The translations under genes and the position numbers were made by a program. Shown here piece after piece: positions 31,735 through 40,452 of a DNA stretch of 64,000 nucleotides. Location: contig NZ_FNOX01000008.1 of assembly GCF_900107155.1 (NCBI RefSeq), forward strand, positions 214,389-278,388, written 5' to 3'. Origin of the DNA: Pseudomonas salomonii (lineage in GTDB: Bacteria > Pseudomonadota > Gammaproteobacteria > Pseudomonadales > Pseudomonadaceae). The notes beneath the pieces are model-generated. The model was not told where the DNA came from, did no database searches, and saw only the letters and a list, made by a program, of their open reading frames with translations. How positions within the stretch are numbered: position 1 is the first letter of the stretch; each line of letters starts with the position of its first letter.

Positions 31735-33318
31735 TTGTTCAAAAAACACGCATGTTACTTGAGCATTTGCCTGCTCGTTGCACCACTGGTCGCGACAGCT
31801 GATGAGCTGCCGGTGGATGCTGTGCCGGTGGTTTCGACCAGCCCGGTGCAATTGGCCCTTTCTCAACTGCCCAGCGTTTGCCCCGACCTTGCCGCGCAGA
31901 TAGACGCCACGGCCCAAGCGCGCTTGCAGGCGTTCTACCAGCAACAGGGCAATGTGACGCTGTGGTCCGATGAGCGCCGCCACGCACTGCAATCTCAGTT
32001 GCTGATGCTGGCCGACGATGGCCTGGAGCCTTCCCACTATAGCCTGCCTATCGTGGAGGCCACCGGTAACATGCTGTGCAGCGATATCGGCAGCAGCCGG
32101 CAATACCTGCAAGCCCTGCAGGATTTGCATTACGGGCGTCTGCAACAATCGCGTTTAGAACCGCTGTGGCATTCCCAGCCACCCACCCTCGACCCCAATA
32201 TTCAAGTGCTGGCCTTCGCCGCCACCGGCCTGCAAGACATGGCCCAAGCCTTTGACCAGGCGCGCCCCAGCGCCGATCTGTACCGCAGTTTGCGCAATAC
32301 CTATGCCACCGTGCGCCTGCAGCCGTTGCCCCACTGGGACCCGGTCGCTACCGGGCCGCTGCTCAAGCCGGGCATGGACGACCCGCGCGTGCCCGAACTG
32401 GCGCGGCGCTTGTACAACGGCGGCTACCTGGCCAAGGCGCCGGCGGGCAACAGCCGGCAGTACCGCGATGAGTTGGTCAAGGCGGTGAAGGCTTTCCAGC
32501 TCAGCCACTCGCTGCAGGCCGACGGAGTGATAGGCACGGGCACCGTGGCCGAGCTCAATATCAGCCCGGCGATGCGCCGCGACCAGCTGCGCATCAACCT
32601 TGAACGCTTCCGCTGGCTGGCCCAGGACCTGGAGCCCGAAGGCGTGGTGGTGAATGTCGCGGGCGCGCAACTGAGCGTCTACCAGAGCGGCATCCCGGTG
32701 TGGCAAACCCGCCTGCAAGTCGGGCGTGCCGAGCGCCAGACGCCACTGCTCAAGTCGCGCATTACCCGGCTGACCCTCAACCCCACGTGGACCATTCCGC
32801 CGACCATCATGCGTGAGGACAAACTCCCGGCCATCCGCCTCAACCCCGAATACCTGCGCCAGCAAAACCTGCAAGTGCTCGACGCCCAGGGCCGCCCATT
32901 GACGGCCGACCAGGTGGATTGGTCGCACCCCGGCAACATTCTGCTGCGCCAGGAAGCCGGCCCGCGCAACCCCTTGGGCCGCATCGTGATGCGCTTTCCC
33001 AACCCCTATTCCGTTTACCTGCACGACACGCCGAGCCAGCCGCTGTTTACCAAAGGCCCACGGGCTTTCAGTTCGGGCTGTGTGCGGGTTGAGCAACCGA
33101 TGATGCTGCGCGACCTGCTGGTAACCCCGGCCGAACGCACGCGCACCGAAGAGTTGCTTGCCACCGGCACAACCCATGAGTTCAGGCTGGCCACGCCGGT
33201 GCCGGTGCTGTTGGGCTACTGGACAGTGGAAGTCGATCGCCAAGGCGGGTTGGTGTACTCGCCGGATATTTATGGGCGTGACCCGGTGTTGGTGAAGGCG
33301 ATGGGGGCGGTGCTCTGA
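31735..33318 (+). CDS. YcbB-type L,D-transpeptidase
   Basis: A 527-residue periplasmic enzyme. After a signal peptide (ACYLSICLLVAPLVATADEL) comes a helical scaffold. Then a peptidoglycan-binding domain at residues about 220-275 (LVKAVKAFQLSHSLQADGVI) and the YkuD catalytic domain, with LTLNPTWTIPPTIMREDKLP and FSSGCVRVEQPMML, whose cysteine is catalytic. It would form 3-3 peptidoglycan cross-links. The start used is a TTG at 31735 with GGAG nine bases before it; an ATG at 31693 overlaps the divergent gene's start and is less likely. Confidence 0.82.
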   Translation: MFKKHACYLSICLLVAPLVATADELPVDAVPVVSTSPVQLALSQLPSVCPDLAAQIDATAQARLQAFYQQQGNVTLWSDERRHALQSQLLMLADDGLEPSHYSLPIVEATGNMLCSDIGSSRQYLQALQDLHYGRLQQSRLEPLWHSQPPTLDPNIQVLAFAATGLQDMAQAFDQARPSADLYRSLRNTYATVRLQPLPHWDPVATGPLLKPGMDDPRVPELARRLYNGGYLAKAPAGNSRQYRDELVKAVKAFQLSHSLQADGVIGTGTVAELNISPAMRRDQLRINLERFRWLAQDLEPEGVVVNVAGAQLSVYQSGIPVWQTRLQVGRAERQTPLLKSRITRLTLNPTWTIPPTIMREDKLPAIRLNPEYLRQQNLQVLDAQGRPLTADQVDWSHPGNILLRQEAGPRNPLGRIVMRFPNPYSVYLHDTPSQPLFTKGPRAFSSGCVRVEQPMMLRDLLVTPAERTRTEELLATGTTHEFRLATPVPVLLGYWTVEVDRQGGLVYSPDIYGRDPVLVKAMGAVL

Positions 33319-33351
33319 AGCTCATGTGGCCGGCTTTTCGTGGCCAGTAGG

Positions 33352-33897
33352 CTAGCTGTGGCGAGCGGGCTTGTTCTCCACATCATGCCTGCTCGCCACA
33401 AGGTTGATGTGCGCCAGGATCACGTCGACGGCCTCGGCAGCTGTCGCACCTGCAGTGTCGACAGTCAGTGGCGTTTCAGCCCACGCTTCATATTCATGGA
33501 CTGAAACGGATTGCCAGGAAGGCGGCACCAACCCGGCAACATCACCGGTGCGGCTTTCCACACGACGCCGATGTTCCCGCAGGTCAGAGCAAACCACTTC
33601 AATATCAAGCAGCTCGACACCCGCTGTCGCCGCCACGGCCTGCCACGCCTCCCGGCTCTCCTTCACCGGGTTTACACAGTCGGCAATCACCGTCTGCCCC
33701 AATCGCAGGTTACTCAATGCCAGCGCATTCGCCACCCCATAACCGCTGGCACCCACATCAGCGTTCAATACGTTTGCGTCCCTAAGCGCCTGCTCAATCA
33801 CGTCAATGCGCAGGTAAACCGCGTTAATCCGACGTGCCAGTGCGCTGGCAATCGTGGTCTTGCCGGTGCCGGGCAGGCCGCTGAATACAATAAGCAT
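33352..33897 (-). CDS. P-loop kinase of the AAA_33 type
   Basis: A 181-residue protein with Walker A FSGLPGTGKTT near residues 5-15, an ALRDANVLNADVG segment and the basic LREHRRRVESRTGD lid. It resembles small-molecule kinases such as gluconate kinase and chloramphenicol phosphotransferase, with unknown substrate. ATG 33897 follows AAAGGA; a TTG two codons earlier is less likely. The last 14 residues are encoded by a REP-like palindrome, so the C-terminus has been replaced or extended. Confidence 0.75.
   Translation of the reverse strand: MLIVFSGLPGTGKTTIASALARRINAVYLRIDVIEQALRDANVLNADVGASGYGVANALALSNLRLGQTVIADCVNPVKESREAWQAVAATAGVELLDIEVVCSDLREHRRRVESRTGDVAGLVPPSWQSVSVHEYEAWAETPLTVDTAGATAAEAVDVILAHINLVASRHDVENKPARHS
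33357..33400. repeat. REP-like palindrome inside the kinase coding end
   Basis: The arms TGTGGCGAGCGGGC (33357-33370) and GCCTGCTCGCCACA (33387-33400) form a 14-base-pair stem with one G-T pair and a 16-base loop. The element covers the final codons of the leftward kinase and ends just before its stop. It lies between two convergent genes and may terminate one or both transcripts. Confidence 0.65.
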
Positions 33898-33939
33898 GGT
33901 CAATCCTTTAAGTAGGGCGCCTGGCCAGTCTAGCGTTGC

Positions 33940-34968
33940 TTACTTCAAATAGCAGGCGCTGATCCAGTCGGCGGGGCGGGCGGCCAATTGCGTGGCTACG
34001 GGCAGGTAGCGTTTATCCAGTTGCGCCGCCAGCCAGAACAACGTTGCGCTGCTTCTGGCATCCCAGGTGCCGCTGTAACCGGCTTCACCCACCTTGGCGC
34101 GGTCTTTGTCGAATTGTACGTGGGTGTGCACGAACTCCTGGTGGCTGCGTTGCCCGTTGGCATAGGGCACCAGCCAATCCAGGGCGGCGCCCAGGGACGC
34201 GCCATTGCTCTTGAGGTTGAGCCAATCGACGCCGTAGGGCTTGGCCGCCAGTGCGGCTTGCACCAGCGGTTCAAGGTCGTAGACCACGTAATGCAGGGCG
34301 TCACGGTCCTGGAAGTCGGTGACCGAGCCGTCGGGCAGGATGTTATCGGCGACTTGCTGTTTAAACAGCTGATGAGCCTGCTCAAGCATGGCTCGGTCGT
34401 CGAGTGCGGCGGCGGCCAGGGTCACCAACTTGACGCGGTGACTCTGCCAGTTATTGGTCTGGGTGCCTTTTTTCTGCCCGTGGAATTGCTCGATATGCGC
34501 GATGTAGCCATTGCCCAGGTTGCTGATCAAGCGGCGGCTGGCGGCGCGGGTTTCCAGGCGCAAATGGTCGGCGGTCAGCGCATAGGCCGTGATCAGCATA
34601 TCGAGGTTGGTTTCGTCGATGGGGTTGAAGTCCGGCTGGTAGACATCGGCCCAGGCGGCAAGGTACTCGTCGACTTGCTTGAGGTAACGCGGGTCACCGC
34701 TGATGCGCCAGGCCAGCGCCGCCTGGCGCATCAGCGGCCAGTCCTTTTCGGCAACTAGGCTTTGCTCGCGAATGCCATGGTTTGGCAGGGTGCCTTCAGT
34801 GTGCACATGCGGCAACGGCGCTGGCCGGTCTGCCAAATGCCGTTGGGCGGCGGCCAACAAGGCGTTGGCTGCGGGGTTTGCAGCCGCAGGCTGGCAGAGG
34901 CTTGCAGCCATCGTCACCGCGGGCGATGCGGCCAGCAGCAAGGTAAAGGCAAAAGTCGTTTTGTTCAT
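33940..34968 (-). CDS. Alginate lyase family protein, exported
   Basis: A 342-residue protein with a signal peptide ending AVTMAAS. The mature alpha/alpha-toroid contains the substrate-cleft motif GTQTNNWQSHRVKL, corresponding to the NNH region of AlgL-type lyases, and later RDALHYVVYDLEPL and SHQEFVHTHVQFD. It lacks a nearby alginate operon, so it may act on host or foreign polyuronides. The frame reaches 35007, but ATG 34968 gives the signal peptide. Confidence 0.75.
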   Translation of the reverse strand: MNKTTFAFTLLLAASPAVTMAASLCQPAAANPAANALLAAAQRHLADRPAPLPHVHTEGTLPNHGIREQSLVAEKDWPLMRQAALAWRISGDPRYLKQVDEYLAAWADVYQPDFNPIDETNLDMLITAYALTADHLRLETRAASRRLISNLGNGYIAHIEQFHGQKKGTQTNNWQSHRVKLVTLAAAALDDRAMLEQAHQLFKQQVADNILPDGSVTDFQDRDALHYVVYDLEPLVQAALAAKPYGVDWLNLKSNGASLGAALDWLVPYANGQRSHQEFVHTHVQFDKDRAKVGEAGYSGTWDARSSATLFWLAAQLDKRYLPVATQLAARPADWISACYLK

Positions 34969-35072
34969 GAGCGGTTCTGTTGGACAAGGATGCGCCAACG
35001 CTAGCACGCGGCTGAAACGGCCTGGATGAAACTCCCGTATGCTTGCAGGCTGATCTCGACCAAGGACCGCCC

Positions 35073-35876
35073 ATGACCTTGCCCTTTGTGAAGATGCATG
35101 CCCATGGCGACGATTTCATCATCATCGACCGCCGTGGCCAGGACGACCCGATCACTGCGCAGGTCGCCCGGCGCCTGGGCAACCGCCACACCGGTATCGG
35201 CTTCAATCAACTGGCCGTGGTGCTCGACTGCGAAGATGCCCTGGCCCGCATCAAGTTCTGGAACCCCAACGGTACGCTGCTGCAAACCTGCGGCAGCGCC
35301 ACCCGCGGCGTGGCCGACCGCTTGATGCATGAAACCGGCCGCGACACCGTCGTACTGCGCACCGATCGAGGCTTGCTGACCTGTGTGCGGGCCGCCGGGC
35401 AGCAAGTGTCGGTGGACATGGGCGCGCCCTCGTTGGACTGGTCTGCCGTGCCGCTGGCCGAAGCGCTGGACACCCGCACCTTGCCCATCGATGGCACGCC
35501 TGCCGCCTGCAGCATGGGCAACCCGCATTGCACGTATTTTGTCGACGACATCAGCGCCATCGACGTGGCGGCCGTGGGCCCGGCGCTGGAAACCCATCCG
35601 CTGTTCCCGGCCAACACCAATGTGCATTTTGTGCAGGTGCTGGACCGCAGCCACATCCGCCTGCGGATCTGGGAGCGCGGCGGGGGCGTGCCGCTCGGTT
35701 CCGGCTCCTGCTGCTGCGGCGCGGTGGTCAATGGGATTCGGCGCGGGTTGCTGGATGCTACGGTTGAGGTGCAGTGCGACGGTGGCACGGTCACTGTGCA
35801 GTGGGATGGGCAGGGCGGTGTGGTGTTGACCGGCCGTGTCGAGCCGGTCATGCAGGGCACGGCGTATCTGGTCTAA
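35073..35876 (+). CDS. Diaminopimelate epimerase-like protein lacking one catalytic cysteine
   Basis: A 267-residue protein of the DapF fold. The first catalytic block keeps its cysteine (NPNGTLLQTCGSATRG, compare MCGNG). In the second block ERGGGVPLGSGSCCCGAVV, the position of the canonical catalytic cysteine (ERGAGETLACGTG) is serine, and the Glu-Thr pair is Val-Pro. The N-terminal motif HGLGNDF is HAHGDDF. These changes argue against normal epimerase activity and suggest a paralogue with another substrate or reaction. The start follows AAGGACC, and its end overlaps the kinase gene on the other strand by four bases. Confidence 0.78.
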   Translation: MTLPFVKMHAHGDDFIIIDRRGQDDPITAQVARRLGNRHTGIGFNQLAVVLDCEDALARIKFWNPNGTLLQTCGSATRGVADRLMHETGRDTVVLRTDRGLLTCVRAAGQQVSVDMGAPSLDWSAVPLAEALDTRTLPIDGTPAACSMGNPHCTYFVDDISAIDVAAVGPALETHPLFPANTNVHFVQVLDRSHIRLRIWERGGGVPLGSGSCCCGAVVNGIRRGLLDATVEVQCDGGTVTVQWDGQGGVVLTGRVEPVMQGTAYLV

Positions 35877-37006
35877 AACGTCACGGTAAAGGTCGTGCCC
35901 TTGGTGGCGCAGGAACTCACCACCACGTCGCCACCGTGGGCCTTGGCCAGTTCACGCACGATATACAGGCCCAGCCCCACACTGCGCACCTCGCTGCCCT
36001 GGTCGGTGCCACGGGTCATGGGCTCGAACAGCCCGGCCAGCAGTGTTTGCGGGATCGCGGCGCCGTGGTTATGCACGGCCACTTGGCAGCCACCTTCGCC
36101 CAAGCGTGAAGTGATGGTGATGGGCATCAACAAGTCGCCGTAGGCCACGCTGTTGGCCACCAGGTTACCAATGATCTGCTGAACCCGGTCGGCATCCAGG
36201 CACGCTTCGCCCATACCTTCGGCCTGATGCTTTAACGTGGCCGTGGGGAAAGCCACGCGCAGTTCATCCACGGCGTGCAGGATCACGCTGTGCAAGTCCA
36301 AGGGCGTGGTTTTGATGCTGATCCCGTGGCCGACCCGGGCCTGAGTGAAATCCAGCAGGTCGGCAATCATGCGCTGAGCGCGCTCGGAGGATTGGCCGAT
36401 ATGGCCCAGCAACTGGCGCTCCTTGGGCGTGCGCTCGCTGCGCGCGAGGATGTCCGTGGCCATGCGGATGGCGGTCAGTGGGTTTTTCAAGTCATGGCTG
36501 ACGATCGCCACCATCTGCTCGGCAAACAACGCGCGACGCTGGGCGATGGCATAAGCTTCGCTCAGTTCCGCCTGGGCCTGATGCAGCGCCAATTCGGTAC
36601 TGGTGCGTTCCTGCAACAGGGCTTCGGCAAGCTTGCGTGCATTGAGCAGCTCGCGCTCGTACTTGTCGCGGTCGGTGGTGCCGAACAGCGCGATCTCGTG
36701 TAGCAACGCGCCGGCCTGTTCGCGGGCGCTGGCGTTAAGCAATACGGTCACTTTGTGCCCGTCGTGGTGCACCAGGTCGAGTTTGACTTCGCTCACGCTG
36801 CCGCGCATGCGCAGCATGGGTGCCAGGTGGGTCTGGTGGAATATTCGCCCGCCCATGGTCAGCAAGTCCTGGAAGCGCCGCCCGCACAGCTCGGCGCTGC
36901 GCAGCCCCAGCCATTCGCCGAACAGCGTGTTGGCACGCAGGATCGTGCCGTCCTCAGTGGTGACGGCCAGCGCACAGGCGGCGCTGTCGAACAGGTCAGC
37001 CGACAT
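35873..37006 (-). CDS. PAS-domain sensor histidine kinase partnered with RsbQ-like hydrolase
   Basis: A 377-residue soluble kinase. The N-terminal PAS domain spans residues about 5-125 (GRRFQDLLTMGGRIFHQTHL). A coiled-coil linker follows, then the phosphoacceptor motif VSHDLKNPLTAIRMATDIL near residue 170, and the ATP-binding N box (IIGNLVANSVAYGD) and G box (VGLGLYIVRELAKAHGG). There is no transmembrane helix and no response regulator gene nearby. It overlaps the RsbQ-like hydrolase gene by 11 bases and is translated after it, so the PAS domain probably receives the hydrolase's product or the hydrolase itself. Confidence 0.85.
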   Translation of the reverse strand: MSADLFDSAACALAVTTEDGTILRANTLFGEWLGLRSAELCGRRFQDLLTMGGRIFHQTHLAPMLRMRGSVSEVKLDLVHHDGHKVTVLLNASAREQAGALLHEIALFGTTDRDKYERELLNARKLAEALLQERTSTELALHQAQAELSEAYAIAQRRALFAEQMVAIVSHDLKNPLTAIRMATDILARSERTPKERQLLGHIGQSSERAQRMIADLLDFTQARVGHGISIKTTPLDLHSVILHAVDELRVAFPTATLKHQAEGMGEACLDADRVQQIIGNLVANSVAYGDLLMPITITSRLGEGGCQVAVHNHGAAIPQTLLAGLFEPMTRGTDQGSEVRSVGLGLYIVRELAKAHGGDVVVSSCATKGTTFTVTF

Positions 37007-37814
37007 GGGCCACGGCCCACGGCGCCAGGAAGTCGTCCATCGCCGCCGTGCAGGCCAGGGGCGCGCTCATATGCGGGCAATGGCCGACGTTATCGACCAG
37101 GCAATAGGTGCTGTTGGGCAGCACGCTGTGCAGGTATTCGCCCACTGCGACTGGCGCAATCACGTCGTCGCGTGATTGCAGGATCAGCACGGGCGTGGTC
37201 AGGCCGATCACGTCCTTACGGTTGTCCGACATAAAGGTCACTCGCGCAAATTGCTTGGCGATGTCCGGTTCGGTGCGGCAGAAGCTGTCGCTCAGCTCGG
37301 CACTCAACGCCGTTGGCTCGGGGGAGGCACCCATGATCACCGGGGCCATGGTGCTGGACCAGCCCAGGTAGTTGCTGTCGAGTGTGTCAAGCAGGTCATC
37401 GATATCGCTGCGCTTGAAACCGCCGATGTAACCCACGTCGTCGATATAGCGCGGCGAAGGGCCGATCATCACATGGGCGGCGATACGGCCTGGTGCCAGG
37501 CGGTCCGCGAGGGTGGCGATCATCGCGCTGACCGAATGGCTGACCAGGATCACCGGGCCGCTGGCGAACGCGTCGATAATCTCGTTCAAGTCACGGGCGT
37601 AGCCCTCCAGCGCAGCATATTTGGTCTTGTCGAATGCGCTGAGGTCCGACAGGCCGGCGCCCACCAGGTCATACATCACGACGCGAAAACGCTCGGTAAA
37701 GTGCGGCACCAGATAATTCCACATGGCCTGGTTGCAGCCGAAACCGTGGGAGAACACCAGGGTCGCCGTGCCGTTGCCCATCACACTGATGTTGTTGCGG
37801 TGCTTTAGGTTCAT
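36996..37814 (-). CDS. RsbQ-like alpha/beta hydrolase
   Basis: A 272-residue hydrolase strongly like Bacillus RsbQ and plant D14/KAI2 receptors: FSHGFGCNQAMWNYLVPHFT, YDLVGAGLSDLSAFDKTKYA, the nucleophile elbow SHSVSAM and IGPSPRYIDDVGYIGGFKRS. The triad is Ser in SHSVS, Asp in LQSRDDVIAP and His in VGHCPHMS. In Bacillus, RsbQ acts through the PAS domain of the phosphatase RsbP; here the overlapping partner is a PAS histidine kinase. The signal molecule is unknown. Confidence 0.88.
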   Translation of the reverse strand: MNLKHRNNISVMGNGTATLVFSHGFGCNQAMWNYLVPHFTERFRVVMYDLVGAGLSDLSAFDKTKYAALEGYARDLNEIIDAFASGPVILVSHSVSAMIATLADRLAPGRIAAHVMIGPSPRYIDDVGYIGGFKRSDIDDLLDTLDSNYLGWSSTMAPVIMGASPEPTALSAELSDSFCRTEPDIAKQFARVTFMSDNRKDVIGLTTPVLILQSRDDVIAPVAVGEYLHSVLPNSTYCLVDNVGHCPHMSAPLACTAAMDDFLAPWAVAHVG

Positions 37815-37940
37815 GGGGTTCTCTGCTATGGCGCATTGCTATATGTGTGGCAGTTTAGATAGTCGCGGGCGTGGGGTCACGCGTTATACGTCTATAAGGT
37901 AAAGTCGACGCCTCCTCGAAGAAACTTCAGGTAACAAAGC

Positions 37941-39152
37941 ATGCGGCTGTATTTGCGCCAATCCGTCTTGAGCCTGCTGTCCCTGCTGCTGATGGGGCTG
38001 TTGAGCATGGCCCAGGCGGACACTTCGCCGATCAAGGTCGCCCTCAACCAGCGGGTGATCGACCTCACCCATTCGCTGGATAACGACACAACCGAGCGCT
38101 TGAAGGCTCAACTCGCCGCCCTTGAACAACGCAAGGGCGCCCAGGTTGCGGTGCTGCTGGTGCCCACTACCGGCGGCGCAACCATCGAGGACTTCGCCAA
38201 CCAACTGTTCCGTGCCTGGAAACTGGGGCGCAAGGACGTCAATGACGGCATCCTGCTGGTGGTGGCCAAGAACGACCACACAGTGCGTATCGAAGTGGGT
38301 TACGGCCTCGAAGCCACGGTTACCGACCTGCTGGCCCATCGCATCATCGAAGAACACATCACCCCGGCGTTTCGCCAGGGCGACTATGCGGGAGGGATTC
38401 AACAAGCTGTCGATGACCTGGGCGTGCTGGTAGACGGCGGCGACCTGCCCGAACCCGTGGGGCCTGAGGTCAACCCGCAGGCTATTGCAGTGTTGTTGGC
38501 GTTTATCCTGGGCGGCGTCGGCGGCGTGCTGATCGCCGCCGGCAAGCTGCCCTGGCGCCGGGCGTTAATCGCCACCGCGGCGGTTACGGTGTTGTTGACG
38601 CTGTACGGGGGCGGCCGCGACTGGCCTATGTACCTGCTGGTATTGCCCCTGACCCTGCTGATTGGCGGCGCGACTTTCGGTGCGTTGTGGCTGGCGCGCA
38701 TCGTATTTTATTGCGTGATTGGCGTGTTGGCCTACGTTGCCGTGCTGCTGGGGGTGGACCACTTCGTGGCCGTCAACTTCGTCCATTGGCTGGTGTGGCC
38801 GTTGGGCAGTGCGTTGGTGCTGGGGTTATACGTGGGACTGTTTTTCGTTATCCACCAATCCTGGAAGAACAGCCCGCGCTTCTTCCTCCTGCGGGTGCTG
38901 GCGGTGGCTGCCGTTTATGTGGCGGTGGGGTTGCTGCTGGGGCACGGCTACCAAGGCTGGATCATCGCCATACCCGCCGCTTCGGTAGTGGCGTTTATTG
39001 TGTTTTTGCAGAGCATTTCCGATGGCGGCTCGGGTTCAGGGGGCGGTTCCGGCTCAAGCTCCGGCAGCTCAGGTTCAAGCTCCAGTTCAAGCAGCAGTTC
39101 GTCCGGCGGTGGGGGTTCCAGTGGTGGCGGTGGGGCATCCGGTAGTTGGTAA
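37941..39152 (+). CDS. TPM-domain membrane protein with Gly/Ser-rich tail
   Basis: A 403-residue protein. A signal peptide (about residues 1-26, ending MAQAD) precedes a TPM domain (residues about 30-165) with GRKDVNDGILLVVAKNDHTV and RIEVGYGLEATVTDLLAHRI. Four to five membrane helices follow. The last 40 residues are almost only serine and glycine. TPM proteins of this layout resemble YgcG-type proteins linked to envelope or photosystem repair; function is unknown. The gene has its own promoter region, facing the RsbQ-like gene. Confidence 0.8.
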   Translation: MRLYLRQSVLSLLSLLLMGLLSMAQADTSPIKVALNQRVIDLTHSLDNDTTERLKAQLAALEQRKGAQVAVLLVPTTGGATIEDFANQLFRAWKLGRKDVNDGILLVVAKNDHTVRIEVGYGLEATVTDLLAHRIIEEHITPAFRQGDYAGGIQQAVDDLGVLVDGGDLPEPVGPEVNPQAIAVLLAFILGGVGGVLIAAGKLPWRRALIATAAVTVLLTLYGGGRDWPMYLLVLPLTLLIGGATFGALWLARIVFYCVIGVLAYVAVLLGVDHFVAVNFVHWLVWPLGSALVLGLYVGLFFVIHQSWKNSPRFFLLRVLAVAAVYVAVGLLLGHGYQGWIIAIPAASVVAFIVFLQSISDGGSGSGGGSGSSSGSSGSSSSSSSSSSGGGGSSGGGGASGSW

Positions 39153-39301
39153 GCGCTAGCGCGGTTTGTAGCTTACCCATCCGGCCTATGCAGGTCATCG
39201 AAACCCTGCACCAGGCGCACAGGCCCTTCGGCAGAGGCAATTACCGTCGCCTGTATTCGTGGTAAAACGTTAACCCTTGCACCCCTGGGTATGGAGACTC
39301 A

Positions 39302-39847
39302 ATGTCTGCTTTCAACGCACCACCCATGACTGTTCGGGAGGCCACTGCCGAGGATGCCTTATGCATTGGCGTGCTCGGTATGCAGGTGTTTCTCGACACG
39401 TACGCCACCCAAGGCATCCGCGCCTCAATTGCCAATGAGGCGTTGCAAGCCTTTGCGCCGCAGACCATCGCCCAACTGCTGGCACAACCCGGTCTCTCGC
39501 TGGTGGTGGCTGAGTCGAATGGCCATCTTGTTGGCTTCGCCCAGATCAAACTCCATGCCACTCATTCGATGATCACAGCACCGGATGCCGCCGAGTTGCA
39601 GCGCCTTTACATCCAGGAGCGATTTACCGGGCAGGGCATTGGCTATCGGTTGCTGCAGGCGGCGGAACAGCGCGCGGCCCTGGGCGCCGCGTCTTTATTG
39701 TGGGCGACCGTATGGGAAGGCAATGAACGCGCGTTGGGTTTTTACCCTCGACGTGGTTACGAGGTGCTGGGTTCGCCGACCTATACCTTCCAGGGAGAAA
39801 CCCACGGTAATCGTTTATTTGGCAAAGCCTTGGAGCCCTGCACATAA
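39302..39847 (+). CDS. GNAT family N-acetyltransferase
   Basis: A 181-residue GNAT. The cofactor site is LQRLYIQERFTGQGIGYRLL, near residues 99-118, followed by LWATVWEGNERALGFYPRRG. The start ATG lies in the ACTCAATGTC context with no strong ribosome binding site. It converges with the DUF1543 gene four bases away. No substrate is predicted. Confidence 0.85.
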   Translation: MSAFNAPPMTVREATAEDALCIGVLGMQVFLDTYATQGIRASIANEALQAFAPQTIAQLLAQPGLSLVVAESNGHLVGFAQIKLHATHSMITAPDAAELQRLYIQERFTGQGIGYRLLQAAEQRAALGAASLLWATVWEGNERALGFYPRRGYEVLGSPTYTFQGETHGNRLFGKALEPCT

Positions 39848-39851
39848 GGGC

Positions 39852-40346
39852 TCAGGGCAGGGTGATGTAATCGTTCTGCTGGATGATCGGCTGGTGTGCG
39901 CCTTGCACCAGGTGAATATAGCGCCCGTCCACCAGATCGATAGGCAGGCAGTCGTCAATATCCATCACGCCATCGGTATGGGCCTGCGACCAGTGCTGCA
40001 ATAGCTGCTGCCGGCCCTTGCGCTTGGCTTCCTGTTTGTCGCGTGCCACCACCAGTAAGTAATGGTGGGCCTCGCCGAACACCCTGGCTTCATAACCACC
40101 CAGGTTGATGAAATACAGGTGATGGGCACCGGCAGGCGGCGCCATTTGGCTGAGTTCGACCTTCCAGCCGTCTACGCCATCGACCGCCATCCAGGCGTCG
40201 ATATGCATACCCTTGGGGCTGCCGAACCAGCCGTCGCGCAACTGCGAGTAGGTGGCTTGCAGCGTATCCGCCACTGCGAACACCACATCGTGAACTTCGA
40301 TTTTCGCCCTTGGGTGCTTGCCCCCGAGCATGACCACAAACAGCAT
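39852..40346 (-). CDS. DUF1543 domain protein
   Basis: A 164-residue soluble protein with two similar halves, MLFVVMLGGKHPRAKIEVHD near the start and HHLYFINLGGYEARVFGEAH in the middle, as in DUF1543 proteins. The second half continues HHYLLVVARDKQEAKRKGRQ. The repeated LGG and E/HDV pattern suggests an internal duplication. Function is unknown. Confidence 0.75.
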   Translation of the reverse strand: MLFVVMLGGKHPRAKIEVHDVVFAVADTLQATYSQLRDGWFGSPKGMHIDAWMAVDGVDGWKVELSQMAPPAGAHHLYFINLGGYEARVFGEAHHYLLVVARDKQEAKRKGRQQLLQHWSQAHTDGVMDIDDCLPIDLVDGRYIHLVQGAHQPIIQQNDYITLP

Positions 40347-40452
40347 TACAGTTCCTGCCTGGCGGTTGGGTAAAGGCTAACCATACTTCGATTGAACCCT
40401 TTTGTCCGGTCAGTGCCACACTGTTAATTCGCCAACTCATCAGGAGGTTGTT

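Noticed and set aside
7749..33400. Possible CRISPR array among the repeated palindromes
   Set aside because: The repeats are scattered, inverted, and not separated by uniform spacers. No cas gene is present. They are REP/REPIN and related elements.
33940..34968. Part of an alginate biosynthesis cluster
   Set aside because: No alg genes are nearby. Only the lyase-like fold is present.
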